Positions 1 to 8,700 of a DNA stretch of 64,000 nt are shown one piece after another. The stretch is from a virus. Position 1 is the stretch's first letter, and every line of letters begins with the position of its first letter. A program made the position numbers and the translations under genes. Under the pieces are notes generated by a model. The model had not been told where the DNA came from. It did no database searches and saw nothing but the letters and a program-made list of their open reading frames with translations. The stretch spans positions 36,319 through 100,318 of the IMG/VR virus record IMGVR_UViG_3300006802_012847; one strand, written 5' to 3'.

Positions 1-396
1 ATATGTGAATTAGCAAATAAAAATTTTGATGTGAATAAAGATGGAATTGTTAGTTACGACGATGCTTACATGATCTGGAACTATTTTATAGAGAATTTAA
101 CTATAGAAAATTATTATCAATATATTTCGCCGACATCGAGACGTAAAAATTATAACGATATTATATCATTTTTAGATTTAAAAACTGCTAGAAATAGTCA
201 AAATAAGATCAAGGGAGAATTCTTTAATTATAATTATAGCTCGTCGGTTGATCCAACAGGATCTTATTTAGCACCATATATAACAGACGTTGGTTTGTAT
301 GCTGGAGCTGATTTAGTGGCTATAGCAAAAATAGCTTCACCTATAAAAAATAATGGACAAATACCTATTAATATTGTGGTGAAATGGGATACATAA
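1..396 (+). CDS. virion structural protein, C-terminal part (partial)
   Basis: The reading frame is open from base 1, so only the C-terminal ~131 residues are present and the real start lies outside the window. Near the start is a calcium-loop-like motif, DVNKDGIVSYDD, of the EF-hand/dockerin type (acidic side chains at loop positions 1, 3, 5 and 12). The C-terminus (GLYAGADLVAIAKIASPIK, ending in VVKWDT) resembles the end of fibre or baseplate-wedge proteins of T4-like phages, where a short beta-rich tail reads like 'GLY..LLAVAK.S.PI'. I infer a tail or baseplate structural protein; the exact family is not certain. Confidence 0.6.
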   Translation: MCELANKNFDVNKDGIVSYDDAYMIWNYFIENLTIENYYQYISPTSRRKNYNDIISFLDLKTARNSQNKIKGEFFNYNYSSSVDPTGSYLAPYITDVGLYAGADLVAIAKIASPIKNNGQIPINIVVKWDT

Positions 397-399
397 TTA

Positions 400-406
400 T
401 ATTTAT
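400..406 (+). promoter_or_regulatory. TATTTAT promoter-like element
   Basis: TATTTAT within TTATATTTATTATA, 21 nt before the ATG at 428. This is one member of a motif repeated upstream of many genes in this window, always in gene orientation; see the finding on this element. It is inferred to be a -10-type late promoter. Confidence 0.5.
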
Positions 407-427
407 TATATAAGAACTTAAAATATT

Positions 428-910
428 ATGGCAACTTTACCCGATAGTAAAATCATAGATCGTGAATCGTCTGTTAAAAGTTTAGCAGATAGATATTTGG
501 CAGGTCAACCTGCTGGTGGTGCATATAATGTACAAAAAGACGTTAAAACCAACGGAACAAATGAATTAGCTTTAGGAGGAAGTAGTTTTGATCAAACTTA
601 TACAACCGAAAAAGGTTTTAAACTAGGTGCGACTACAGGCACCGAAAACTTTAATAATAAGTCTCTTAATTATAGTGATACTATCAATGGTGGTGTCAAA
701 ACAACAGGCGTCAATCAGATTTCTACTAATTGGAATGGAAATGCTTCTTTAAAAGATGCTACATATACTGTAGATCCAGGTTTTAAATTGCAAGCTCCTT
801 TAGGTCAAACGCAGTTTAAAGATGCTCAAGGAAATGAATCCAGAAATCAGTCGATTTATTTAAAAGGATTCAATAGTAACAAATATATTAACGGCAAGTT
901 CAGTCGATAA
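428..910 (+). CDS. hypothetical virion-associated protein
   Basis: A 160-residue protein not assigned to a known family. It is rich in Asn, Gly, Thr and Ser with no membrane segment or signal peptide. It contains loosely repeated stretches: TTEKGFKLGATTGTENF near residue 59 and TVDPGFKLQAPLGQTQF near residue 118 have the same pattern (x-GFKL-x-A-x-G-x-T-x-F). This suggests two copies of a ~60-residue module. It follows a probable tail protein and precedes a nuclease. Repeated, soluble, low-charge sequence fits a structural protein, but this is inference only. Confidence 0.65.
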   Translation: MATLPDSKIIDRESSVKSLADRYLAGQPAGGAYNVQKDVKTNGTNELALGGSSFDQTYTTEKGFKLGATTGTENFNNKSLNYSDTINGGVKTTGVNQISTNWNGNASLKDATYTVDPGFKLQAPLGQTQFKDAQGNESRNQSIYLKGFNSNKYINGKFSR

Positions 911-924
911 TATATATATTGTTA

Positions 925-1437
925 ATGGTTATATTAGGTTTAGACTCATCAACATCTACTACTGGATGGGCAATTAGTGTCGGTGGTAAAATTAAACATG
1001 CTGGTTTTATTGATACTAAAAAGTTAGAAACTACTAAAGAAAAAACGTTACACGTGATTTCGGAGTTAGAAAAAGTCCCACTTATAAAAAAAGTAGATTA
1101 TATTAACCTTGAAGCCGCCCTTAGTGGTTTTGCTGGAGGATTTACATCGCAACAAGTAATTATAACTTTGGCAAGACACAATGCTGTATTTGCTTATATA
1201 ATTGAAGAACATTTCAAAAAGAAAGTCAATCTTTTATCAGTTACAACAATGCGCAAACAACTATTTGGTAAATGTAGAGTTAAAGGTATTAAACCAAAAG
1301 AGTTTGTGAAGGAAGAACTAGAAAAAATGGTTCCAGATATTACTAAATTCAACATTAAAAATAAAAAAGGAAATTGGGACGAAAGAAACAGTGACATGTA
1401 CGATGGAGTTGTATGTGCATTGTATCAACAAATATAA
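925..1437 (+). CDS. RuvC-like Holliday junction resolvase / RNase H-fold nuclease
   Basis: About 170 residues. The N-terminal ILGLDSSTSTTGWAI is the first beta-hairpin of the RuvC/RNase H fold with the first catalytic Asp. NLEAALSGFAGG carries the second acidic residue and SDMYDGVVCAL near the C-terminus the last pair. Length fits RuvC-type resolvases (~160-190 aa). A TTG six bases upstream (919) is in frame, but the ATG at 925 places the conserved strand directly after Met and is preferred. It probably resolves branched DNA before packaging, the role T4 gives to the unrelated endonuclease VII. The primase gene follows closely. Confidence 0.8.
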   Translation: MVILGLDSSTSTTGWAISVGGKIKHAGFIDTKKLETTKEKTLHVISELEKVPLIKKVDYINLEAALSGFAGGFTSQQVIITLARHNAVFAYIIEEHFKKKVNLLSVTTMRKQLFGKCRVKGIKPKEFVKEELEKMVPDITKFNIKNKKGNWDERNSDMYDGVVCALYQQI

Positions 1438-1480
1438 ATGCTTGATTTTTATCATTTGTACATTACTCTGATAATGACCT

Positions 1481-2398
1481 ATGGTAGAAAAATCCGTTAT
1501 TGAAACATTAAGTAGACTTTTCAAGCATACTCCCATCATTCAAAAAGGTGGTACTGAAGTAATGTTTTTCTGTCCAAATTGCGATCATTACAAAAAGAAA
1601 CTTAATGTAAATACTACGAATGGGTATTATCATTGTTGGGTGTGTAATTTTAGTGGCAAAAGTTTTAGGACTCTTTTAAAGAAGTTAAAAGCACCGAAAG
1701 AGTTTTATGATATACTTTGTCAAATAAAATCAAAAGTCAGTTCTTTTAAAACTGAGGACACTAAATTATTTTTGCCGAGTGAGTTTGTTCCATTGTATAA
1801 CAAGTCATCTGACATAGGTCATAAACATGCACTGTCATATTGTGTTAAAAGAGGACTAACGGTTCACGATATTGTAAGATATAATATTGGATATTGTTCA
1901 GATGGTGTTTTTAAAAATAGGATAATAATTCCATCATACTCTGCATCTGGAGATTTAAACTTTTATTGTGGTAGAGACATTTATGATAGTAAAATGAAAT
2001 ATCGATTGTGTGACTCGTCTAAAGACATGATTGGATTTGAACTATTTACAGATTTTAATCATCCGTTAACTTTGGTCGAGGGAGTATTCGATGCTTTTTC
2101 TGTAAAGTATAATGCTGTTCCTTTATTTGGAAAAACATTATCTCATAGTTTGAAATTAAAGTTGATGAAACAAAAACCGCCACGGATAAATGTTTTATTA
2201 GATAATGACGCAATTCAAAATAGTATAGGAATATGTGAATTTCTTATTCAGAATGGAATTGATACACGATTGGTTTTATTAGATGGAAAAGATCCAAATG
2301 AGTTAGGACATATAAAAACTTGGAATGCCATAGATGCATGTGATAGGATGACTGAGAGTAGTTTATTTAAATTAAAGATTAAGTATAAAATTTTATGA
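1481..2398 (+). CDS. DnaG-type DNA primase (zinc finger + TOPRIM)
   Basis: 305 residues. An N-terminal zinc-binding module has CPNC at residues 31-34 and HCWVC at 51-55, the CHC2-type finger of bacterial and phage primases. The central domain contains LVEGVFDAFSV, the TOPRIM glutamate motif, and NVLLDNDA, the TOPRIM acidic motif. This is the T4 gp61/T7 gp4-N role: RNA primer synthesis for lagging-strand replication, working with the DnaB-type helicase encoded at 51687. The stop overlaps the next gene's start (ATGA), suggesting translational coupling with the SbcCD-like gene. Confidence 0.9.
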   Translation: MVEKSVIETLSRLFKHTPIIQKGGTEVMFFCPNCDHYKKKLNVNTTNGYYHCWVCNFSGKSFRTLLKKLKAPKEFYDILCQIKSKVSSFKTEDTKLFLPSEFVPLYNKSSDIGHKHALSYCVKRGLTVHDIVRYNIGYCSDGVFKNRIIIPSYSASGDLNFYCGRDIYDSKMKYRLCDSSKDMIGFELFTDFNHPLTLVEGVFDAFSVKYNAVPLFGKTLSHSLKLKLMKQKPPRINVLLDNDAIQNSIGICEFLIQNGIDTRLVLLDGKDPNELGHIKTWNAIDACDRMTESSLFKLKIKYKIL

Positions 2399-5217
2399 TT
2401 GTATTAAAAAATACACAGACTAACATTGATAATGTAGTACAAGTTTCGGATATTCACATTAGATTAACTAAACGACATGACGAATATACTTCTGTATTTG
2501 ATAAGTTGTATAGTGCATTGGATAAATTAAAAAATAATACAAATGTAATTTGTTTAATAACAGGTGATGTATTTCACAACAAAGTAGATTTATCGCCAGA
2601 ATGTGTTAAGTTAGGAAGTGATTTTCTAAAACAATGTGCTGACAGAGTTCCTACAATTTTAATTGCGGGAAATCATGATGCGTTATTAAATAATAAAAGT
2701 AGGTTAGATAGTTTAACTCCAATTGTTGAAGGATTAAATCATCCTAATTTACATTATTTAAAAGAAACAGAAATTTATAGATACGAAAATATTTTATTCA
2801 ATCATTATAGTGTATTTGATGAACCCGATAAATACATTAATTTTGATACAGTTCCTACAAAATATAAATTAGAAACGGACCATCATATTGCTTTATTTCA
2901 CGGACCTGTTAATGATGCTGTTACCGATGTTGGGTATACTGTAAGTAATCGTGCTATTACGAATGATATTTTTGACGGACATCATATGGTTATGCTTGGA
3001 GACATTCATAAACATCAAGTCTTACAAGAATATGATGAAAACAATAATAAACCGGTGATTGTTTATGCGGGGTCAATGATTCAACAAAATCATGGAGAAG
3101 AACTTAAAGGACATGGATTTTTATTGTGGAATTTAAAAAGTAAATTATTTAAACATTATGAACTGCCCAATGATTATGGGTATTATACTATTGAAATCGA
3201 TAAAGGACAGTTAATAACTGATATCACTGATATTCCTAAAAAGGCTAGAGTTCGTGCAAGATGTTTTGAATCAATTCCATCTCAAGTCAAGAATATCATG
3301 AATGAGATAAAAAATAAATGTGAAGTTATAGAATCTACATTTATACGAATTGATGAATATGCAAATTCAATGGTTAAAAGTAATGGTATATTAGATATAC
3401 ATAATATATTCAATACCGATTATCAAAATACTCTGATTGAAGAAGCACTAGTTGCAAAGAAAGTTGAAAGGCCTTTAATTGAAAAAATTAAAGAGTTAAA
3501 TGCTAACATAAATACCGAAATATCAAAGGACAAGACTCCGAAAAATATTAGATGGAGGCCAAAGACTTTTGAATTCGATAATATGTTTAGTTATGGAGAA
3601 AATAATTTCATTGATTTTACAAAGTTAAAAGGAACGATAGGTTTATTTGCTCCTAATGCAAGTGGAAAATCATCTATCATGGATGCATTAGCATTTTGTA
3701 TTTTTGATAAATTTAGTAAAGGATATAAAGCTATCCATGTGATGAATGCTCAAAAAATGAGTTTTCGTTGTAAATTTAATTTTGAAGTTAGTGGAGTAGA
3801 TTATTTCATCGAACGTGAAGGCAAATCAGACAAAAAAGGAAATGTAAAAGTTAATGTTAAGTTTTATAAAATAGATAATGATGGAAATGAAGTTCCTTTG
3901 AATGGAGAAGCCAGACGAAGCACAAATGATATTATTAGAGATTACGTTGGTTCGTATGATGATTTTATTTTGACAGTATTGAGTGTTCAAAATAGCAAGG
4001 CTGCATCTTTTATTGACTTGGGACAGACAGAACGAAAAGATTTGTTGTGTCAGTTTATGGGACTTAATCTATTTGATAAACTATACAGTGTGGCAAATGA
4101 TAATTTCAAAGAAACAAATACATTGTTAAAGAACACTAGCAGAGAACAGTTAGAAGAAGAGTTAAAAGATGTTCAAGATGATATCAAAATCAATAAAAGT
4201 AAAATTGATGAGTGTCATAAACAAAATGAATTATTGGAAAATGATAAAGATGTTGAAAGTAGTATTTTGTTAAAACTAAGTAATGATATTGTTAAATTAG
4301 ATAGTTTTGATTTTGATATTAAAGATCTAGAATCCAAAAAAATTAAATTAGATTCTAACATTATTGATATAGACAAAAATATAAAGCTAAATCGATCTGA
4401 ACTGTCATCTATTAAAGAAGAATTAAAATCGTTGGAGAGTGAATTGGCTAATTGTGAAAACATTGAAGGAGACTTTGATGAATACAGATTATATAAAACA
4501 AAAGAAGCAAAGAAATTATCAGAAATTGAACAACTGAAACTTCTTATTAAAACGAAAGTTGATAAACTTAAAAAATTAGAAGAACACAAATACGATCCAG
4601 ATTGTGAATTTTGTGTCAATAATGTTTTTGTTAAAGATGCTATTGCAACTAAAAATGAATTAGAAGAAGAAAAGTTAAATGCTAATAACATTGTTTTAGA
4701 ATATAATGAATTAAAACAAAAAGTTGAATCGTATGGTGACATTGAAACGAGATATAAAAGTTGTCAAAAACTACAAACTGATAAATCTTCTAAAGAAAAA
4801 GAATTAAATAATGTTAATTCATTGATATTGAAGTTTGAAAACTCTCTTATAAAAGATAAAAATGAATTGAAATCGGTCAGTCAACATATCGACACATTTT
4901 ATAAGAACAAAGATATTATTGAAAATAACACAAAACTTTTAAAAGAAATTGAATCTCAGAAGAATTTGATTAAAGAAATTGAATTAAAAATGAAATCTAA
5001 TAATCAAATTTTACATGAAGCATTAAATGAGTCTGGAACGATAAATTTTAAATTAACCAATGTTACAGAAAAACTAGATAAAGTTAAAGAGTTAGAAGAA
5101 TCTTATGAAGCTTATAAATTATATACTTCTTTGGTAAGTAGAGATGGTATTCCATACAATGTAATTAAAAAGACATTGCCAGAAATTGAGAAAGAAGTAA
5201 ATAATATCCTACACTAG
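2395..5217 (+). CDS. fused gp47-gp46 (Mre11-Rad50 / SbcD-SbcC-like), ends at an in-frame TAG
   Basis: 940 residues. Residues 1-~330 are a Mre11/SbcD-type metallophosphoesterase: SDIHIR (D19, H21), TGDVFHN and AGNHD motifs. From ~390 a Rad50/SbcC-type ABC ATPase starts: FDNMFSYGENN then a Walker A loop (APNASGKSS, ~residues 418-426) and a Q-loop region. A long Lys/Glu/Asn coiled coil follows, with a zinc hook CEFC at residues 737-740. T4 encodes these as two genes, 47 and 46; here they are one polypeptide. The second ATPase half (signature motif, Walker B) lies after a TAG at 5215-5217 in the same frame. Role: DNA end processing for recombination-dependent replication. Confidence 0.9.
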   Translation: MIVLKNTQTNIDNVVQVSDIHIRLTKRHDEYTSVFDKLYSALDKLKNNTNVICLITGDVFHNKVDLSPECVKLGSDFLKQCADRVPTILIAGNHDALLNNKSRLDSLTPIVEGLNHPNLHYLKETEIYRYENILFNHYSVFDEPDKYINFDTVPTKYKLETDHHIALFHGPVNDAVTDVGYTVSNRAITNDIFDGHHMVMLGDIHKHQVLQEYDENNNKPVIVYAGSMIQQNHGEELKGHGFLLWNLKSKLFKHYELPNDYGYYTIEIDKGQLITDITDIPKKARVRARCFESIPSQVKNIMNEIKNKCEVIESTFIRIDEYANSMVKSNGILDIHNIFNTDYQNTLIEEALVAKKVERPLIEKIKELNANINTEISKDKTPKNIRWRPKTFEFDNMFSYGENNFIDFTKLKGTIGLFAPNASGKSSIMDALAFCIFDKFSKGYKAIHVMNAQKMSFRCKFNFEVSGVDYFIEREGKSDKKGNVKVNVKFYKIDNDGNEVPLNGEARRSTNDIIRDYVGSYDDFILTVLSVQNSKAASFIDLGQTERKDLLCQFMGLNLFDKLYSVANDNFKETNTLLKNTSREQLEEELKDVQDDIKINKSKIDECHKQNELLENDKDVESSILLKLSNDIVKLDSFDFDIKDLESKKIKLDSNIIDIDKNIKLNRSELSSIKEELKSLESELANCENIEGDFDEYRLYKTKEAKKLSEIEQLKLLIKTKVDKLKKLEEHKYDPDCEFCVNNVFVKDAIATKNELEEEKLNANNIVLEYNELKQKVESYGDIETRYKSCQKLQTDKSSKEKELNNVNSLILKFENSLIKDKNELKSVSQHIDTFYKNKDIIENNTKLLKEIESQKNLIKEIELKMKSNNQILHEALNESGTINFKLTNVTEKLDKVKELEESYEAYKLYTSLVSRDGIPYNVIKKTLPEIEKEVNNILH

Positions 5218-5583
5218 ATTGTAGAATTTACTATTACTTTGAATACAGATGGTAAAAATATAATGACCAATATTGTGTACGATGATAAATATTGGCCTTT
5301 AGAAATGGCAAGTGGTATGGAGAAGTTTATTAGTGGACTCGCAATAAGAGTAAGTTTAATCAATATTAGCAATTTACCAAGACCAAATTGTATATGTATT
5401 GATGAAGGATTTGGTTGTGCTGATAGTGATCACTTGGGTCAGATGGGTTCATTATTTACATACTTAAAACACCAATTTGAATTCATTTGGGTTATTAGTC
5501 ATTTGGATCAATTAAGAGACATGGTTGACGAACATCTAGAAATTAAAAAAGAAAATGGATTTAGTAAGATAAATTGTGTTTGA
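5218..5583 (+). pseudogene. C-terminal ATPase half of gp46/Rad50-like protein, separated by in-frame TAG
   Basis: This is the same reading frame as the preceding gene, directly after its TAG. It encodes EFTITLNTDGKN immediately, then the ABC signature region (MASGMEKFISGLAIRVSL), Walker B (NCICIDEGFGCAD) and a switch His (WVISHLDQL). These elements are required to complete the Rad50-like ATPase whose Walker A is upstream. The first usable starts (TTG 5239, ATG 5263) come after conserved sequence begins. Options are: a disabled gene, stop-codon readthrough giving a 1,062-residue protein, separate translation of two interacting chains, or a sequencing error. The frame shows no further decay. 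Confidence 0.75.
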
Positions 5584-5598
5584 TTTATTTTTAAACAG

Positions 5599-5635
5599 TT
5601 CCGTCAAAGTGAATGCCATTCTGACGGTTTTTTTG
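5599..5635 (+). terminator. intrinsic terminator after gp47-46
   Basis: CCGTCA (5601-5606) pairs with TGACGG (5622-5627), with an inner GAAT/ATTC pairing and a following run of seven T. It closes the recombination unit before the sheath promoter region. Confidence 0.8.
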
Positions 5636-5674
5636 TGCATTTGTTATTTTTTTGTCTAAAAAGTTCAAAGTCGT

Positions 5675-5719
5675 TATAAATAGTATGATGTTCGACTTTT
5701 TTGGCAATATTTATAAATT
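5675..5719 (+). promoter_or_regulatory. sheath late promoter region (TATAAATA and ATATTTATAAAT)
   Basis: A perfect T4-type late promoter box TATAAATA lies at 5675-5682, and an ATATTTATAAATT element at 5707-5719 matches the TATTTAT motif seen before many other genes here. The sheath start follows ~50 nt later with a good ribosome site (GAAAGGAA) at about 5753-5760. Either or both boxes could drive the sheath mRNA; the sequence alone does not decide. Confidence 0.55.
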
Positions 5720-5766
5720 AACATAACTTAAAAAAAGTTAAAAGTTTACTGAAAGGAAAATAACAT

Positions 5767-8700
5767 ATGCCAATACAAGAAGGTGGAAGATTCAGTCCAA
5801 CACAAAATATAGTGAGTCCAGGCGTATTTACACGCGAAAACGACTTATCGGGGCTAGCACAAGGCGTAGCCAACATAGGAGGGGCAATTGTGGCGCCGTT
5901 TGCTGACGGTCCCGCGTTTTACCCCAATATTATAACAGACGTAGCAACTTTAGAACAACGATTCGGTTTAGCCGATGGAATTTACTACGGTCCATATACA
6001 GCAAAAGAATATTTGTTGCAACAAGGTATTGTGACAATTGTTCGTGTAGGTGGATTAACTGGTTACTGGCAGAAAAACCCACTAGTGGTTTATGCCCAAC
6101 CAGGTGAATGGGATAGAAGTTCGGACATAGGAGCGTTAACAACAGCGTCCTTTATGTACTTAAATAGTGATGATTATACCACTAATATTCAATATGTACA
6201 TAGTTCGTCCGCGTATGAAATTTCAGCATCTACATCAGTTCACAGAACCGGTTCATTATCTGGTGTGGGATGTACAGGTCAATTAACTACGTTGTCCGAA
6301 ATTTCTTCCTTTTTGGGATCTAATTCTGGCCTACCGTCAATTAATAATTTATCTGCTTCATTAGCAGCTGCATATGGGGATCGTAAATTAGTATCATTGA
6401 CAAGTATTCAAGCTTATACCGCATTTTCTGCATCTGTTGTTGCAGGTGGTAAAAAAGTTGGAACTACTTCCGACTACACACTTGCTTGGTGGGATGTTAA
6501 TAAAACAATTCCATCTGGTTCATTGTATGAATCTGGAAGTAATGGTTCAAGTACTATTGGCATTAATTCTACACTTAATGGTACTTACACTCCAGGCGGT
6601 GGAAAATCATTTAGTGCTGGATCTGGTTCATATCTGACTGCTTCGGTTATTATGACCACCTCTGGACAAATTAAATGGCCATTTGTGTTTGTCAATAATG
6701 CTGTTTCAACTGGAGTTACTGTAACTTCTTATGTGAATAATGCAGAGGCACAACCAACTGGAAGTAACTTTAGAGTTATTTCTTCGTATGATAACTCATC
6801 TATGGTGTTTAGTGGAAGTATCAATGCTAGATTTGGTCCAAAAGGAGCTACTAGTGGATATCCATCATCTTATAATGGAGAAGGAGCTAGTTTAAGTGGA
6901 AGTAAATTATATTACAATAAACAAGTTTCTTTAGGTACTGTTAAAACTGGAATGTTGGCAAGGTCATTCGATGGGGTAAGTTTACCATCATGGGCTGCTG
7001 GATATCATTATTTATCCTCCAGTGTTCAAGGATCGGATACTGATGAAGAAACACAAATTGCAACAGCAATTGCAGAAAGTACAGAAACTACTTACTTATT
7101 ATCTTGTAGTGTTCTTAATGTAGGAAGTACTACTTCTCAACTCTCATTGACATACGATCAAGATACATTTGATGCTACTAGTACATTATACATAAAGTCT
7201 GGTAGTTTCACTGCTGTTCGTAGTGCCGCAACTTGTGGTGCTGGTTTAAGATTCTTAGGTATAATTAACGGTGAATATGGTCCATTTGCTGGAACATTTA
7301 CTGCTAGTGATGCCGGATTAAATGATCCATGTAATCCAGTAACTGATGTACGTAAACCAATGGTATTATCTGTATTAGCAAATACCCAAAATGCTTCTAC
7401 GCAATTTGGAACAGATTATACAGTTAATGGGTTTGCAACTTCAACCATTAGTCAACAAACTAGTTCGGTATTTCCATACAATGGAGGCGTTAATCCTACA
7501 GAGAATGATTATCAATTAGTATTGAAGTATAACTACACTGACACAGAAGATAATACTTTTGCTGGCACTTATGGTTATTATAACTTTAGTTTAAATGAAA
7601 GTGATAATAACTACATTAAAGATGTATTTGGTATGATTGCTACTGTTGGTAATCCTGCTAAACAAATTGCTGGACAAAAAGTTGAAGCAGCTTACAACTA
7701 TGTATTGTTTGAAGATTCTATCAAACGATTCTTAGCTGAGAAAACTAGACCTTCGGCTGAAGGTGGTGGTTGGCAGTTAAGAGTTGCTTCAGTGCCATCT
7801 GCTTCGTTCTCCACAGGCGAATCTATGAAGTTTGTTGATCAATATTCATATGATCCAAATAGCGGTGACTCACAGTTTGCTATCACAAATGCAAAAACAC
7901 CATGGATTTATTCTCAAAAGGTATCTCCATTCAAGGGTAGTGCTGATGAAGCTGCTAAACCAACCAAATTCAAATTATTTAAAGTTCACACATTAAGTGA
8001 TGGTACTTTAAGTAATAAGAAATATAAGATTGAAATTAGTAACGTTAAATTAGCAGGCACAGTTCCAGGTAGTGATTGGGGTACATTCACACTTGCTGTA
8101 CGTGCTTATAGTGATACTGATAAGAGACCTAAGTATTTGGAAATCTTCCAGAACTTAAATCTAAACCCAGACAGTGCTAACTTTGTTGCACGTAGAATTG
8201 GTGATAGATATTCTTATATTACGTTTGCTGGCAAGATCATAGAATTCGGTACTTATGCTAATTTGAGTAAGTATATCAGAATTGAAATGACTGACGTTGC
8301 TTATCCAGATATTGTTGTTCCTTATGGATTTGAATCATACTATGCTCCGGTAGACGGAACAATGAGTACATTGTTACCTGCTGTAAGATATAGTAAGGCT
8401 TCTATCTTCGGATTGTCGCCTGGTAAATATCCATCTGGTACTGTGTTTGGTGAGGTTCCAGAAGCATCTGACGAACTTGCTTCTCTATATCCTACATCTT
8501 CGTTTGGTGTTGGTGTTGAAAATGACACTAAGAATTGGTTTAAACCACTTCCAACTTATGGTGGTGCTGATCAAAATGGTGACAACATTGACTTCAGTTT
8601 GGAAGATAAATCTTATGGAGGAGGAACTAGTGGATATTATGGACAAGGTGTACCAGCAAGTACAGGTTCTTTACTTGCTCCAAGTCTAAGTGGTAGTATT

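Noticed and set aside
1442-1475. Sigma70 promoter before the primase gene
   Set aside because: TTGATT and GATAAT are separated by 22 bp, too far for a normal promoter.
5215-5217. Genome-wide TAG recoding as explanation of the split Rad50-like gene
   Set aside because: TAG ends the major capsid gene just before a terminator and several other genes at normal positions, so TAG is a working stop codon here.
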